Shown in pieces: positions 21,406 through 30,938 of a stretch of DNA of 64,000 bases. A model generated the notes under the pieces. The model saw only the letters and a program-made list of their open reading frames with translations. It was not told where the DNA came from and made no database searches. Made by a program: the position numbers and the translations under genes. Source of the stretch: Liquorilactobacillus mali KCTC 3596 = DSM 20444 (GTDB taxonomy: Bacteria > Bacillota > Bacilli > Lactobacillales > Lactobacillaceae); assembly GCF_000260415.1 (NCBI RefSeq), contig NZ_BACP01000062.1:1-64000 (forward strand). The letters run 5' to 3'. Each line of letters opens with the position of its first letter. The first letter of the stretch is position 1.

Positions 21406-21975
21406 CTAACCCTCCTGAGAGGCTTTCACGTCATTCCAAAAGAGGTCTTCCTTATCATCAATAATTCTACTAATTAAGTCCATTTTTTCTCCGTCTAAAG
21501 AGCGATCCTTACGATAGATGTCAACTGAATTTTCGATAATAGGATTCTTGATTGAGCTTTTAAGAGCTTTCTTGTAATCTTCTATATCAGATTCTTTGAT
21601 AAAATACTCAAAATCACTTGATGCAACCGTTGTACTGTTATCAACTGAATCTAAATCTACATCTTCGATATATTCAAAATAGTCTTCGTAGGTTTTTTCA
21701 ATATGCAATGCTGTAGCAACGTCCATGATACTTACGTTTTCGTCCAATACGTCTGATATGATTAATCTCATGTCTGTGAAGTAAGGGCGTAATTGTGACA
21801 ACATTGTTCTTAATTCCCCAAAGGTAACTGTCTCTTCATCTCCACGTTCCTCAAACTTTATAAAAGTTGTCTTATGAACGTCTTCCCAGAAGAAGCTACC
21901 TCCAAGATTGCTTTGGATAAAAATTTCTGTTTCTTTATCGATACTAATTCTTTTCTTCCTTTTTCTTTCTGACAT
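21406..21975 (-). CDS. Capsid-proximal protein, possible head completion
   Basis: 189 residues starting MSERKRKKRISIDKETEIFIQ, very basic at the N-terminus and acidic later (YIEDVDLDSVDNSTT). No recognised domain. It is encoded directly after the capsid gene. A connector or DNA-packaging accessory role is possible. Confidence 0.6.
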   Translation of the reverse strand: MSERKRKKRISIDKETEIFIQSNLGGSFFWEDVHKTTFIKFEERGDEETVTFGELRTMLSQLRPYFTDMRLIISDVLDENVSIMDVATALHIEKTYEDYFEYIEDVDLDSVDNSTTVASSDFEYFIKESDIEDYKKALKSSIKNPIIENSVDIYRKDRSLDGEKMDLISRIIDDKEDLFWNDVKASQEG

Positions 21976-22023
21976 TACTTACACTCTCCCTTTCTCTATT
22001 TAACTAGACACTCTAGTTATTTA

Positions 22024-23001
22024 TTATTTCGTCATTTTGATCATGCCGTAAACTTTCATTTGCAATACTGAAACACCGAGTTTCTTTTCTGTCAAGAAAC
22101 CATATTGCATATCGTTACGGTCTGTGTTGTCAACTTCTTTAATGACAGATGCGCCTTCCATAACAACACCAACAATTTTTTCATTTTGTGGTAAGATCAG
22201 AAGACTGTTGTCGTCTAAGGCAAATTCATCTTTGTTTACCTTGAATGCCTGTGGAATTTCAAATAATGGAAGACCACTGACTGTTCCAAGGTAGCCAAGT
22301 TCATTTATCTTATCTTTCAATGCGTCTGACAAATCAACTGCTTTAGCAACTCTAGCAAGAGCTAATTTCGTACCATAGATTTGTACTGGTGTACCAGACT
22401 TAACCTGAATACGTTGTGCTAAACTAACCAATGAATCAAGATCAATTGTACCCTCGAATCTATCTGCTGCATTTAACATGCTGTATGAATCTTGCAAAGC
22501 TGTTCCGATAGATGTTTCGATATGTGATGCAAAGCCTTTAGCAACATTGTCAACCAACTTATTCCAGTCAATTTCACCGTTCATGAATTGTTCAAATTCA
22601 GCATATACTGCTGCGCCATACCAATCTGTCTCAACCGTGTATTTCTTGCCTGTGATAGTCTGTCTACGAAGATCTTGTGAACCAGAAGCCACACGTCCTA
22701 CACGTACAATACGTGGATCTTGAACAGTAAATACTGGCTTAGTACCAAGTGCTACGTTACGAACATCTGCCAAGCTATCAAATTGATTTGTTAAAATCTC
22801 TGGAACAATTGCATCAATTGAAACTGAAACAATTTCAAAGATATCCCATTTGTTCTTTTGGAAGTTGTTGTAACTCCATTCCCCGCCAACCTTATCCATG
22901 ATAAGATTTCTTAAAGCATCGTTTCCGCTCACACCTTCAAATTCAAGGTTTTTGTTGTTATATAAATCACGAGCTAAATTCGTTAATCCTTTAATGTCCA
23001 T
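22024..23001 (-). CDS. Major capsid protein
   Basis: 325 residues (MDIKGLTNLARDLYNNKN), with AGAGGT before twin ATG codons; the second (23001) has better spacing. The sequence fits an HK97-fold capsid: an N-terminal helix, a long extended arm with VGRVASGSQDLRRQTIT, a spine helix around DNVAKGFASHIETSIGTALQ, and a late beta region with LLILPQNEKIVGVVMEG. Decoration and protease-like genes lie just upstream. Length is typical. Confidence 0.75.
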   Translation of the reverse strand: MDIKGLTNLARDLYNNKNLEFEGVSGNDALRNLIMDKVGGEWSYNNFQKNKWDIFEIVSVSIDAIVPEILTNQFDSLADVRNVALGTKPVFTVQDPRIVRVGRVASGSQDLRRQTITGKKYTVETDWYGAAVYAEFEQFMNGEIDWNKLVDNVAKGFASHIETSIGTALQDSYSMLNAADRFEGTIDLDSLVSLAQRIQVKSGTPVQIYGTKLALARVAKAVDLSDALKDKINELGYLGTVSGLPLFEIPQAFKVNKDEFALDDNSLLILPQNEKIVGVVMEGASVIKEVDNTDRNDMQYGFLTEKKLGVSVLQMKVYGMIKMTK

Positions 23002-23024
23002 CATATTACCTCTTTCCTGTTTAT

Positions 23025-23480
23025 TTATCTAATTGCAAGAACTGCTACATCGCCGTCAAATCCATGATCTTCAACACCGATTACAAGTGCAATTCCACGT
23101 TCTCCGTCTGCTGCTGCTACAAAACCAGCCCCATTTGGGTTAATTGTTAATTTGTCGCCAGCCGCTACATTATCTGGTACAAGATCTGTCGTTACTGAAA
23201 TAACGTCACCTTTACCAAGATGGAATGCACGACCTGTCTTACCAGCCTTTAGTTTGTATTTTGCTAAGTCCCAATCTGGATAACCATAATCAATTGGTGC
23301 GTCTGCCAAGAATACATCTGCATCAGCTTCCGTTGCTGCTGGAGTTACAATGCGACTTTCTCCATCATCATTTAAAACTCCAAGAGTTAAAAATTGTCCG
23401 TTTGCTAAATCTGTTCCTACCGCCACAACTTGTTCAATGTGTTCTGTAGCTGGAATTTTGTCTAAAAATACTTTTCCCAT
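23025..23480 (-). CDS. Capsid decoration-like protein
   Basis: 151 residues, beta-rich and Gly/Ala/Asp-rich (MGKVFLDKIPATEHIEQVV, then VISVTTDLVPDNVAAGDKLT). It is encoded between the protease/scaffold-like gene and the capsid gene, the usual slot for a head decoration protein that stabilises the expanded capsid. Confidence 0.65.
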   Translation of the reverse strand: MGKVFLDKIPATEHIEQVVAVGTDLANGQFLTLGVLNDDGESRIVTPAATEADADVFLADAPIDYGYPDWDLAKYKLKAGKTGRAFHLGKGDVISVTTDLVPDNVAAGDKLTINPNGAGFVAAADGERGIALVIGVEDHGFDGDVAVLAIR

Positions 23481-23497
23481 TCAATACACAACCTTTC

Positions 23498-25021
23498 TTA
23501 TTCTTTGTTTTTGAAATATTTACCAACAGCGCCATATCTACTTGTCTTATCCTTTGGTTTTTCAAAGTTGCGAGCATATATTGCAATATTACTACTATTA
23601 GATTTTTTGTTCTCATTTTGGAAAATTGCATATGCAACTTCTTTTTCAACTTCTTTAGCCGTCAATTTTTCAAATTGAGATTTAATACTTTCAGTTTGCT
23701 CATCACTGAGTTTTGTAAATTGCTCATTCAAGATTTTGTTTTTCTCTGTTGCCTCATAATCTGATCTAAATGTTTCTAAGTCAGATAACTGTTGTCTCAA
23801 ATCAGAGATTTCGTCTCTTGCCTGTTCAATATTTGCTTTCTCATTTGCATCAACGAACATTGAAAATACTTGTGTCTTACTTGATAAGTCAATTGTAATT
23901 TGATCATTATCATCAACTGAATAATTATATTTGATGTAAATGTAACCGTCTGACTCGCTATCATAACTTTGAGTTATAAAGTAGTCACTGTACGTTTCAA
24001 CAATGTAAGACCAATAGTCGTCTGTATCAAGATCATTCAATGCTGAATTAATTCTTGAACGAATATCTTCCTGAGATAATTCAAATTGACTCTTTTCCCT
24101 AGTCTCAGTTTCAGTTTCACCAGATTCTTCTGCTGTTTCTGCTTCATTTTCTGCTGACCCCAAATCTTGTTCTGCTGGCTCTGATGTTTCTTCTGTGTCA
24201 GCATCTCCATCGTTTGTATCGGTTTCTTCTGTTTCTTCATTTTCAGTTTCAGTTTCGGATTCCGTCTCTGTTTCTGCTTCATTTTCTGCTGAATCAGCTA
24301 CTTCGTTTTCCGCTGGTTTGAGCGGTTTTTCCTCAACAGTTTCTTCTTCGCCTGTAACGTTTTTCTTTTCCAATACGTTCACTCCTTTCTCTTGTGAAAA
24401 CTCATAGAACATTTCTTTAAATGTTTCTTTCATTTCCTTTTTGGTAAATACAGTAGAGATTGTCGAACCTGTCATAGCTGGAGTTTTGTTGTCTCCGAGA
24501 ATACATAAACCTGTTATTGTTGCAGATGTGTAAACAACTACACCGTTCTCATTGACACTTCCACGAGCATCGCTTATCTCCATTGATTGTCCCTTCATAT
24601 CTCCTGACTCATTGAAAATATCAATTGCGTCCGAGAATCTAGTCCAAAGATATCCATAACAGGTCAACCATTCTTTCCCACCAGTAGTTTCGATGCAATA
24701 ATCATTGTCTTCTCCGACAAAACCATACGCCTGTGTTTTGAAAGTAACTTCGATGTTGCCATCTTCTTCTAGTTTGTAATTTTTTTCATGTCCGCCAAAA
24801 TCACTTTCATCAGAATTATCCTTGTTGATATATCCTATAATTGGAACATATGGTAATGTTTTTGCCATTTCTAGCAATGTTTCCTTTGAAAATATCGAAT
24901 TATTTAAGTTTTCACCTGTGTGGGCTATATAAATCTTTACTTTCTTGAATCTTGAATCTTTGTCCATTTCATCTTCGATTTGCTCAAAGTGAATTGGTAA
25001 TTTAACACGCTTAACATTCAT
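23498..25021 (-). CDS. Prohead protease/scaffold-like fusion protein
   Basis: 507 residues. The first ~200 (MNVKRVKLPIHFEQIEDEMD, later GYINKDNSDESDFGGHEKNY and LWTRFSDAIDIFNESG) resemble a prohead-protease-like domain. The middle is a run of Glu/Thr with many ETETE repeats, likely disordered. The last ~130 are coiled coil (ISDLRQQLSDLETFRSDYEA) as in scaffolds. Protease plus scaffold next to portal and capsid is a common layout. The protease catalytic residues are not certain. The tail carries NSSNIAIYA from a dispersed-site copy. Confidence 0.6.
   Translation of the reverse strand: MNVKRVKLPIHFEQIEDEMDKDSRFKKVKIYIAHTGENLNNSIFSKETLLEMAKTLPYVPIIGYINKDNSDESDFGGHEKNYKLEEDGNIEVTFKTQAYGFVGEDNDYCIETTGGKEWLTCYGYLWTRFSDAIDIFNESGDMKGQSMEISDARGSVNENGVVVYTSATITGLCILGDNKTPAMTGSTISTVFTKKEMKETFKEMFYEFSQEKGVNVLEKKNVTGEEETVEEKPLKPAENEVADSAENEAETETESETETENEETEETDTNDGDADTEETSEPAEQDLGSAENEAETAEESGETETETREKSQFELSQEDIRSRINSALNDLDTDDYWSYIVETYSDYFITQSYDSESDGYIYIKYNYSVDDNDQITIDLSSKTQVFSMFVDANEKANIEQARDEISDLRQQLSDLETFRSDYEATEKNKILNEQFTKLSDEQTESIKSQFEKLTAKEVEKEVAYAIFQNENKKSNSSNIAIYARNFEKPKDKTSRYGAVGKYFKNKE
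23583..23599 (-). promoter_or_regulatory. Dispersed 20-bp site inside the scaffold-like gene
   Basis: Minus strand AATAGTAGTAATATTGC, encoding NSSNI near the C-terminus of the protease/scaffold-like protein, about 90 bp before its stop and about 120 bp upstream of the decoration gene. Confidence 0.75.
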
Positions 25022-25049
25022 GTTTTGTTATCACCACCTTACGAATTTT

Positions 25050-26549
25050 TTAATCTAATCTATCAGTATCATCCGTAGGTTCATCAGTCTCAGGTCTACC
25101 CTTGGTATTTGTATTATTTTGTTGGCTACCCGATAACGTATTTGAAGTAGGTTTGACAACCATAAGATCATCAATATCAAGAACATTTTGTTCAAACTGT
25201 AGTTTAGATATAATTTCAATAGGTTCTAATCCGCAAGCTGCTAAATATTCCAATCTTGAACCGCCTAGAGTTAATTGATCCTTTAGGAAGGATAAGTCGT
25301 CTTTAAGCGTTGCGTTAGATTGTCTTATTAACTTAAATCTCCAAGAGACTTTAGATTTAACTTTAATAGTTTGTAAAAGCATGTTATAATAGTTTTCTAA
25401 CATGGGGAATACTGTGCTATAAAGCCAATTAGCGTCTTTTCTTTCAGATTCTTTAACAATATTTGCAGATGTTGTAGACCCACCAAACATTCCTTCTGAC
25501 ACGCCAGTATCGTAGAATATTTGCTTTGAACTCTTGTTCAACGTGTCATATGCGCTTGTAACACCACCACCAACCATTGATACATTTGTTAGGTTATTTG
25601 GAGATGTTACAGCAACAACACCTGAAGGCAATCTATTTCTTATTTGTGCGTCATAGATTTTTGCCGTTTTAACATCCATTGTTGGTTTTCCATCACTATT
25701 CAAAGGTATCTTTGAATGTATAATACGGATATTATCAATGGTATCTTGTACTTCCACATTACTTTTTGCTTGATCCATTGAAACACTATCAAGTAACAAG
25801 CCAGAGAAAGGAGATATCGCTTTACCACCATTGTTAAGTGCCCCAAGGTCGATTGTAAAAGCTACTCCATTGTCTGATAGTTTGTAAAACTTACCATTAT
25901 ACCAACTGTCTGGTTCTGACGTATTACTCGAAACATATGAGTTGTATGCAGTAGATATTTCACTAGGCATACCCACAATTGTATCTTCCGTAAACTTACT
26001 CATATCTAACATGAATTTAAATACGCCATTGCTTTGACCGTATATCTCACACCATTCTGATGGAAACTCCATATATTCAACGCCGTTTGTATCTTGTATT
26101 AAATAGAAATAACTAACGCCGTTTATAAACATTTCCTTTAAGAAATACGGAACGAAATATTTTAAATTAAATTGTGAAAAACTATATCCAACATCGACAT
26201 AGTCATTTGACAAAGTATCATCTAGATCATATTGCTTATTACCCAAGACAGGATAAAGTGAATAATTACATGTTGGAATCGACAAATAATAGTCTATAAT
26301 TCTAGTAATTAACCCATTGGCATTGTAGGCATTACGCATTGTAGCTGCGATAGCATCTACGTTATTCTTAGGATTCTTTAAATAAGTTAGAATATTTGTT
26401 TTGCTAGTGGTAGCAGATGTAGTGGACGAAATTCTTGCCCTAGGATCTGCTAAAGCATCAGCAAATTGTAGATTAGACTTTCTTACGTCTCTGACATTAA
26501 GTCTTTGTCTTTTTGTATTCCTGTAATTATTTTGAGCCTTTCTGTTCAA
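25050..26549 (-). CDS. Portal protein
   Basis: 499 residues forming the DNA entry channel of the head. TTG 26549 follows GGTGAGAAAGA. The protein begins basic (MNRKAQNNYRNTKRQRLNVRD), then has a clip/wing-like beta body and a helical crown ending in a polar tail (GSQQNNTNTKGRPETDEPTD). It sits directly after the large terminase, as portal genes do. It shows portal-typical traits such as YLIQDTNGVEYMEFP and a late helix of the QSNATLKDDLSFLKDQLTLG type. Confidence 0.75.
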   Translation of the reverse strand: MNRKAQNNYRNTKRQRLNVRDVRKSNLQFADALADPRARISSTTSATTSKTNILTYLKNPKNNVDAIAATMRNAYNANGLITRIIDYYLSIPTCNYSLYPVLGNKQYDLDDTLSNDYVDVGYSFSQFNLKYFVPYFLKEMFINGVSYFYLIQDTNGVEYMEFPSEWCEIYGQSNGVFKFMLDMSKFTEDTIVGMPSEISTAYNSYVSSNTSEPDSWYNGKFYKLSDNGVAFTIDLGALNNGGKAISPFSGLLLDSVSMDQAKSNVEVQDTIDNIRIIHSKIPLNSDGKPTMDVKTAKIYDAQIRNRLPSGVVAVTSPNNLTNVSMVGGGVTSAYDTLNKSSKQIFYDTGVSEGMFGGSTTSANIVKESERKDANWLYSTVFPMLENYYNMLLQTIKVKSKVSWRFKLIRQSNATLKDDLSFLKDQLTLGGSRLEYLAACGLEPIEIISKLQFEQNVLDIDDLMVVKPTSNTLSGSQQNNTNTKGRPETDEPTDDTDRLD

Positions 26550-26560
26550 TCTTTCTCACC

Positions 26561-28342
26561 TCACCCCATCATAAAGTATTTCAACAACTCCTGATCGGAG
26601 TAGTCGTCTTTAAGTTTCTTTTCTAGTTCGTCTGCATAATAATTTCCATATGCTATCGAACTGTATCTATCTTTTGTGGTCGTTCCAACTTCATGAATTT
26701 TAATAAGTCCACCATCTCTAACTTCATACTCTAAGTTGACTAATTCATTAACCAATGCAGTTGCCTGTTGATAGGCATATAACAACTTCTGTTGTTCTTC
26801 TGGCGATTTCTTAACAAAACCACCCTCTGAAACGAACTCACTTCGTTTCTCAATATCATTCATGGGTAATCTTAGTTTCCCATTTTCAATGTTAGACTTT
26901 AATTGAACTGCTATTTTATGGTTAAACTGTGCATTAGCCTTGACGGTATATACAATTTTAATTCCGTCAGCCTTGTTTCTTTCGTTAGTGGCTTCATCAT
27001 TTATACATGACCAAGCTGGATATTCCACATCACGCTTACTATCATATAAAACACGACAACAAGCATCGAAAACACCAAGTCCATTACCATTTGCATCCAT
27101 TACTACATAGTCTGCTTCAAAATCGTAATATAACTGTTTCATTCTAATTGCTAACTCTTCCGTAGCAATTGATTTCTGAATGCTTTCAAGATAGACAACA
27201 TCACGTCTGTAACTATCTCCGTCTTTAATTAATCTTATTAATGTAAAAGCAGAGGTATCATTCTTAACATTTTTGTTACCACCCATTAAAGCTATATCTA
27301 GGGAAATTAATCTTAATTCTGACTTATCAGCTCTTTTAATATTTCCTAAATGCTTTGGGTTAGATTTTTGCTTATTTTCCAAATATTCCGTATCAGTAGG
27401 AGGAATAAATGTTTTGTTGATCGTTCTTATGTTGTTTAAAGGTGTGAGTTTGTAGTACGCTTTATCATTTTCACCTACAAACATAGCTTCATATTCCATG
27501 TTGAAACCTGTCTGATCCATATTGTCATCAGTTCTAATTTGCATAATTCTTTCTTTTGAATTGATTTTATGGTGTGTTGACAATTGATAAGGTAAATCTA
27601 CTACGAAAAAGCTCTGCCCTTTTAACATTTTCTTCAATGAATTATTAAAACTGTCCCATATCCAATGAGATTTATACCATGCAGAAGAGATATAAATTTC
27701 TTTATTTTCCTCTGCTTTAGAGTCTTTATATTCTGGAAGAGACATATAAGCTGGCTGTCTATTAACCTGTAACATAGGCTTTAAAACCTTGTCTATTATG
27801 TCTTTTTTAACCATTCTGAACTCATCAACGATTAGGATATTACAACGCAATCCACGAGAATTATCTGTACTTGTTTCAGCAGATATTCTTGAACCATTCA
27901 AGAACGTTACTTCCGTAACATTCAATGAAGATTTAATGTTTCTAGGATCACCAATCTCAAATCTTATTTCTGGATGGTCGTTATAAAGAGTCTGTATTTT
28001 TTCAGTTATAATTTTCTTTGCTTGCCCTCTTGTTCCAGAAGCTAGAACAATTCTTGTGCCGGGGTATAAAATACATCTGATAATGCAATATATTGCAATA
28101 ATGAATGATTTACCCTGACCACGACTCGCAATATACATAAAATTGTCTACTCTCTCCATCATGAATAATAAAACTTTCTGGAAGAAGAATAGTTTCAGTC
28201 CTAAATAATTCTCTGCGAATTTGTGTGGGTTCTTACGCCAATAACCAACCCATTTCATGAGATTTGCTTCTCTTACACGAAAATACCCATCTTGCTTGGT
28301 TTCGTTCTTTTTCTTATTAAGCTCCATCGTCATATAATTCAT
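26561..28342 (-). CDS. Terminase large subunit
   Basis: A 593-residue DNA-packaging motor. The ATPase domain has Walker A IASRGQGKS (about 71-79) and Walker B ILIVDEF (169-175), with a coupling-type segment downstream. The C-terminal nuclease half contains LISLDIALMGG and YVVMDANGNGLGVFDACC, which give the acidic metal-binding residues. The start overlaps the small-subunit-like gene by about 25 bp; three in-frame ATGs are close together, so the exact start is uncertain. Length is usual for the family. Confidence 0.9.
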   Translation of the reverse strand: MNYMTMELNKKKNETKQDGYFRVREANLMKWVGYWRKNPHKFAENYLGLKLFFFQKVLLFMMERVDNFMYIASRGQGKSFIIAIYCIIRCILYPGTRIVLASGTRGQAKKIITEKIQTLYNDHPEIRFEIGDPRNIKSSLNVTEVTFLNGSRISAETSTDNSRGLRCNILIVDEFRMVKKDIIDKVLKPMLQVNRQPAYMSLPEYKDSKAEENKEIYISSAWYKSHWIWDSFNNSLKKMLKGQSFFVVDLPYQLSTHHKINSKERIMQIRTDDNMDQTGFNMEYEAMFVGENDKAYYKLTPLNNIRTINKTFIPPTDTEYLENKQKSNPKHLGNIKRADKSELRLISLDIALMGGNKNVKNDTSAFTLIRLIKDGDSYRRDVVYLESIQKSIATEELAIRMKQLYYDFEADYVVMDANGNGLGVFDACCRVLYDSKRDVEYPAWSCINDEATNERNKADGIKIVYTVKANAQFNHKIAVQLKSNIENGKLRLPMNDIEKRSEFVSEGGFVKKSPEEQQKLLYAYQQATALVNELVNLEYEVRDGGLIKIHEVGTTTKDRYSSIAYGNYYADELEKKLKDDYSDQELLKYFMMG

Positions 28343-29105
28343 TTACCTCACTTTCATCGGCAAGTCCGAATACTCGTTTCATTGGTATAACAAACCATTT
28401 TGATATATATTCCTTAATATTGTCTACGTCTTCCAAGCTCTTCTTTTCTGGAATTGGTTCGTTATTTTCCCAATCCTTAATTCTCTGACCAAGAGTTTTC
28501 ATTCCGTCATCTGCTGCATTTAAGACAGAATCAAGACCTAAATCTTTCAAGTCTTCAGAATATGATTTTCTTAATTTTTGAATTGCATTAGAATCACCTA
28601 GTTTAAGACTTTGGTCTAATGCAGTTTGTAATTTGACATTTTGGATATATCTCATTAACTCAAACTGTGTATTAGGAGTCTTGATATTAGTCAATCTCTT
28701 TAATGACAATTCAAAATTATAATACTCATCTTGTTGATATCCAGCGCCCCACTTTTGTTCTATTTCATCCGTAACCTGAAAGTCGTTTTGTTTATCGACC
28801 TGATTTACTACTTCAAATTCTGAATCAAGGAACGTAACGTATTTTTTGGAAGGGGCAATCTTTTTAAGATAATCTGTAAACAGTTTTCCATCGTCAAATA
28901 CTTCTTTAACCATAGAATCGACATAGGGAATATTCATCAGTTGACAAAGAGAAATTAATTCATCTTTATGCTCTGGCTTTCCTATGTCGTTTGCACAATC
29001 TGTACAGATTACAGCATCATCATTTAACAAAAGATTCTTATGCTTGACGATTTGTCGTACTCTTTTAATTTTCCCACATATAACACATTGCAATGTTTTA
29101 GCCAC
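28317..29105 (-). CDS. Zinc-ribbon protein, probable terminase small subunit
   Basis: 262 residues from GTG 29105 (MAKTLQCVICGKIK), placed after GTGGGGTGG. The first 50 residues hold two Cys pairs (CVIC and CTDC), a zinc ribbon suited to DNA binding. The rest is helical and charged. It overlaps both neighbours and immediately precedes the large terminase, so a DNA-recognition subunit of the packaging complex is the best guess. Confidence 0.55.
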   Translation of the reverse strand: MAKTLQCVICGKIKRVRQIVKHKNLLLNDDAVICTDCANDIGKPEHKDELISLCQLMNIPYVDSMVKEVFDDGKLFTDYLKKIAPSKKYVTFLDSEFEVVNQVDKQNDFQVTDEIEQKWGAGYQQDEYYNFELSLKRLTNIKTPNTQFELMRYIQNVKLQTALDQSLKLGDSNAIQKLRKSYSEDLKDLGLDSVLNAADDGMKTLGQRIKDWENNEPIPEKKSLEDVDNIKEYISKWFVIPMKRVFGLADESEVNELYDDGA

Positions 29106-29307
29106 TTTGTACCACCCCACTTCTTTCGAGTGATTCAATTCTTTCTAAAGCATTTGCTAGGTTTCTTAGAGAGCTTGAATATCTCTCTAGATCCGCCATA
29201 TCGTGAATGTCAAGTTTGTTTTTCTGAGCTTTCCCATTTTCTGTAATTTTCTCAATTTGCCCCTCGACAAACACAATTTGATTGTAAATTCTATCTGAAA
29301 TTCTCAC
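29098..29307 (-). CDS. Small coiled-coil protein at the head of the packaging operon
   Basis: 69 residues from GTG 29307 with AGGTGAG upstream: MRISDRIYNQIVFVEGQIEK, then a helix rich in Leu and Glu (SSSLRNLANALERIESLE). The stop overlaps the next gene by 8 bp. It is the first gene after the structured leader RNA. Function unknown. Confidence 0.65.
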   Translation of the reverse strand: MRISDRIYNQIVFVEGQIEKITENGKAQKNKLDIHDMADLERYSSSLRNLANALERIESLERSGVVQSG

Positions 29308-29333
29308 TCTCTCACCTACTTTGTTCGTTTAAT

Positions 29334-29460
29334 ACAATTAAAACAACAGTCAATCTTTAAATAATAAAAATAATGTATTGACAATCTTTGTTTATTTAAA
29401 GGAGGCGATTGTCTACATAAACGAATGTGGTCTATTTTGATTGACTGCTGTTCTAATTGC
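29334..29460 (-). ncRNA. Structured leader RNA with long stem and internal pseudoknot
   Basis: On the minus strand 29460-29439 pairs with 29355-29334 over 22 uninterrupted base pairs. Three of these are G-U pairs only in the minus-strand RNA; in the plus-strand RNA they would be A-C mismatches, so the element is made in the late-gene direction. Inside, GTTTAT...GACAATC...ATAAAC...GATTGTC interleave as an H-type pseudoknot, with CCTCC in the loop. The element ends 26 bp before the first packaging gene. I do not recognise a known class. Confidence 0.6.
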
Positions 29461-29634
29461 ATTAAACTTCGTTAAAAACACATGCAATTAGACGTATACC
29501 CTTAAACCAATCCAATGTATACGGGGATTTTTCTTGAAATTAATCAATGGACATTAAGCTAGTTTGTGGAGTCATAAACTCCGTTGTCTAAATTAATAGA
29601 ATAATGGGTTATGCGACCCTAGTAACGCGTCTTA
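29461..29634 (-). other. Noncoding leader upstream of the structured RNA
   Basis: No gene is visible. It holds GCAATTAG (29484-29491), which can pair with CTAATTGC (29453-29460) and so compete with the long stem. A hairpin-like CGTATAC/GTATACG pair lies at 29493-29523, a GGAG/CTCC hairpin near 29568-29583 and a GGGT/ACCC hairpin near 29605-29618. Mutually exclusive folds would suit a transcription or translation switch. Confidence 0.45.
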
Positions 29635-29910
29635 TTAGACTAATAATTTGCTGAATTTTGCTTTAACTGTGTATTTATCTGGCACATCAACTGTTTCACC
29701 TGTAAGGTTACTTACTCGTTTGTGTGCTTTCTTGAACTTAACTCCGAATGTAGCAAAGTTACGAATACTTAGGTCTTTATGTTCTGACAGAACCGTTGTG
29801 ATACCTTCAACAACATGATCTAATTGTTTTTCTGCCTCAACCTTTGTGATACCATTCTGTTCTGCGATGATATCGACTAAATCTTTCTTTGTTGCTCTTT
29901 CTTTTGCCAT
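29635..29910 (-). CDS. HU-family DNA-binding protein
   Basis: A 91-residue histone-like protein that bends DNA as a dimer. MAKERATKKDLVDIIAEQNG and KVEAEKQLDHVVEGITTVLS are the helical body; LSIRNFATFGVKFKKAHKRVSNLTGE is the beta arm with the family pattern, and it ends KAKFSKLL. The arm tip has VSNLTGE instead of the common RNPxTGE. Phage HU proteins can help packaging or replication. A clean copy of the dispersed 20-bp site is 24 bp upstream. Confidence 0.9.
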   Translation of the reverse strand: MAKERATKKDLVDIIAEQNGITKVEAEKQLDHVVEGITTVLSEHKDLSIRNFATFGVKFKKAHKRVSNLTGETVDVPDKYTVKAKFSKLLV

Positions 29911-29933
29911 TTCTCACTCACTCTCACTTTCTA

Positions 29934-29956
29934 AAATGTTAATATTACTACTATTG
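29934..29956 (-). promoter_or_regulatory. Dispersed 20-bp site upstream of the HU gene
   Basis: Minus strand CAATAGTAGTAATATTAACAT, one change from the consensus, in the short intergenic stretch before the HU start and pointing with the gene. Confidence 0.8.
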
Positions 29957-29998
29957 GTGCGAAAAAATAAAAGAGATGTCCCTTTCTTATCCACATAA

Positions 29999-30021
29999 GT
30001 TCGATATTCATCATATCGAAC
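29999..30021. promoter_or_regulatory. Perfect 9-bp inverted repeat
   Basis: GTTCGATAT, a 5-base spacer, then ATATCGAAC. No T-run follows on either strand, so an operator-type palindrome is more likely than a terminator. It lies between the late regulator gene and the HU gene. Confidence 0.6.
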
Positions 30022-30110
30022 AACAGGTGTAACGCAAAGTTATTTATTTTTAAATCTCATAGCCCGAAAACTATGTACGAGGTTAATACCCCTTCACTTG
30101 TTATGCAGTG

Positions 30111-30758
30111 TTACTTTTGATTATTCAACCATTTTATCGACTTTTTACAAACATTTTTCAAAATTTTATACACATTTTGAAATGAAGTCTGAGATTTGAT
30201 AGCAACTTCTTTTGCACTCGTCTTTCCATCGAACATTTTGACTATTTCCTTTTCTCTATCCGTACAGTTGCTCATAATCTCTCCCCAGAGCCAAGAAATT
30301 CCACCTCTGATGTCGTCTGACACCGTTCGAGTATAATTACACCCAGAGACAATAAAACGTCTAATATCGTCCTCTGATAGCTTCTCAGGATTGAATAAAC
30401 GCTTAATGTAATTAATGTCAATATTACTACTATCAAATTTAGAATTACTCTCAATAGTTTCTAATTCATTGTTAGTCATATTTACTGCGTTTCGACCTAT
30501 TGCAAAGTTATTTCTGTAATCACGTTCACTTCTGTAATAGGTTTCCTCTATTCTCCGTCCACTTTTGATATCTTGGCTTTCGAGAAAGTAATTTGTAATG
30601 TTGTCTAAGTGTTCCCCTAGCGGAGTACCTTCTAAACTATTCCCATTATCAATCATTTTTCTAACATTCTTGTTTATCTCGATTTGATCAATCGTATTCT
30701 TGATATGTTTACCTCGTTCAATAATCGTCTTTTTATTCTTGTTAAAAATTTCAGCCAT
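30111..30758 (-). CDS. Probable late transcription regulator (sigma region 4-like HTH)
   Basis: 215 residues. The C-terminal ~50 (TDREKEIVKMFDGKTSAKEV, then SFQNVYKILKNVCKK) look like a sigma-70 region 4 / LuxR-type helix-turn-helix, as in late regulators that act with host RNA polymerase. The N-terminal part is helical and basic. The gene lies directly upstream of HU and the packaging genes, fitting a late-gene activator. FDSSNIDIN in the middle comes from an exact copy of the dispersed site. Confidence 0.55.
   Translation of the reverse strand: MAEIFNKNKKTIIERGKHIKNTIDQIEINKNVRKMIDNGNSLEGTPLGEHLDNITNYFLESQDIKSGRRIEETYYRSERDYRNNFAIGRNAVNMTNNELETIESNSKFDSSNIDINYIKRLFNPEKLSEDDIRRFIVSGCNYTRTVSDDIRGGISWLWGEIMSNCTDREKEIVKMFDGKTSAKEVAIKSQTSFQNVYKILKNVCKKSIKWLNNQK
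30415..30434 (-). promoter_or_regulatory. Dispersed 20-bp site, exact copy inside the late regulator gene
   Basis: Minus strand GATAGTAGTAATATTGACAT, encoding DSSNID. Confidence 0.8.
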
Positions 30759-30938
30759 ATTTTAATTGATTCCCCCATTTTAAAATTTCGTAATTTTGAA
30801 TATCTGTCGTGAGATTGAAAAAGTTAAAAAGTTAGAACAAAAGAGAGAGAATATTTTCGTTTCGATGAGAAACGTCAATATATCTTCTATTACTAAAACT
30901 CTTATATATACTAACTCTTCTTAGTATTGCCCATATTT

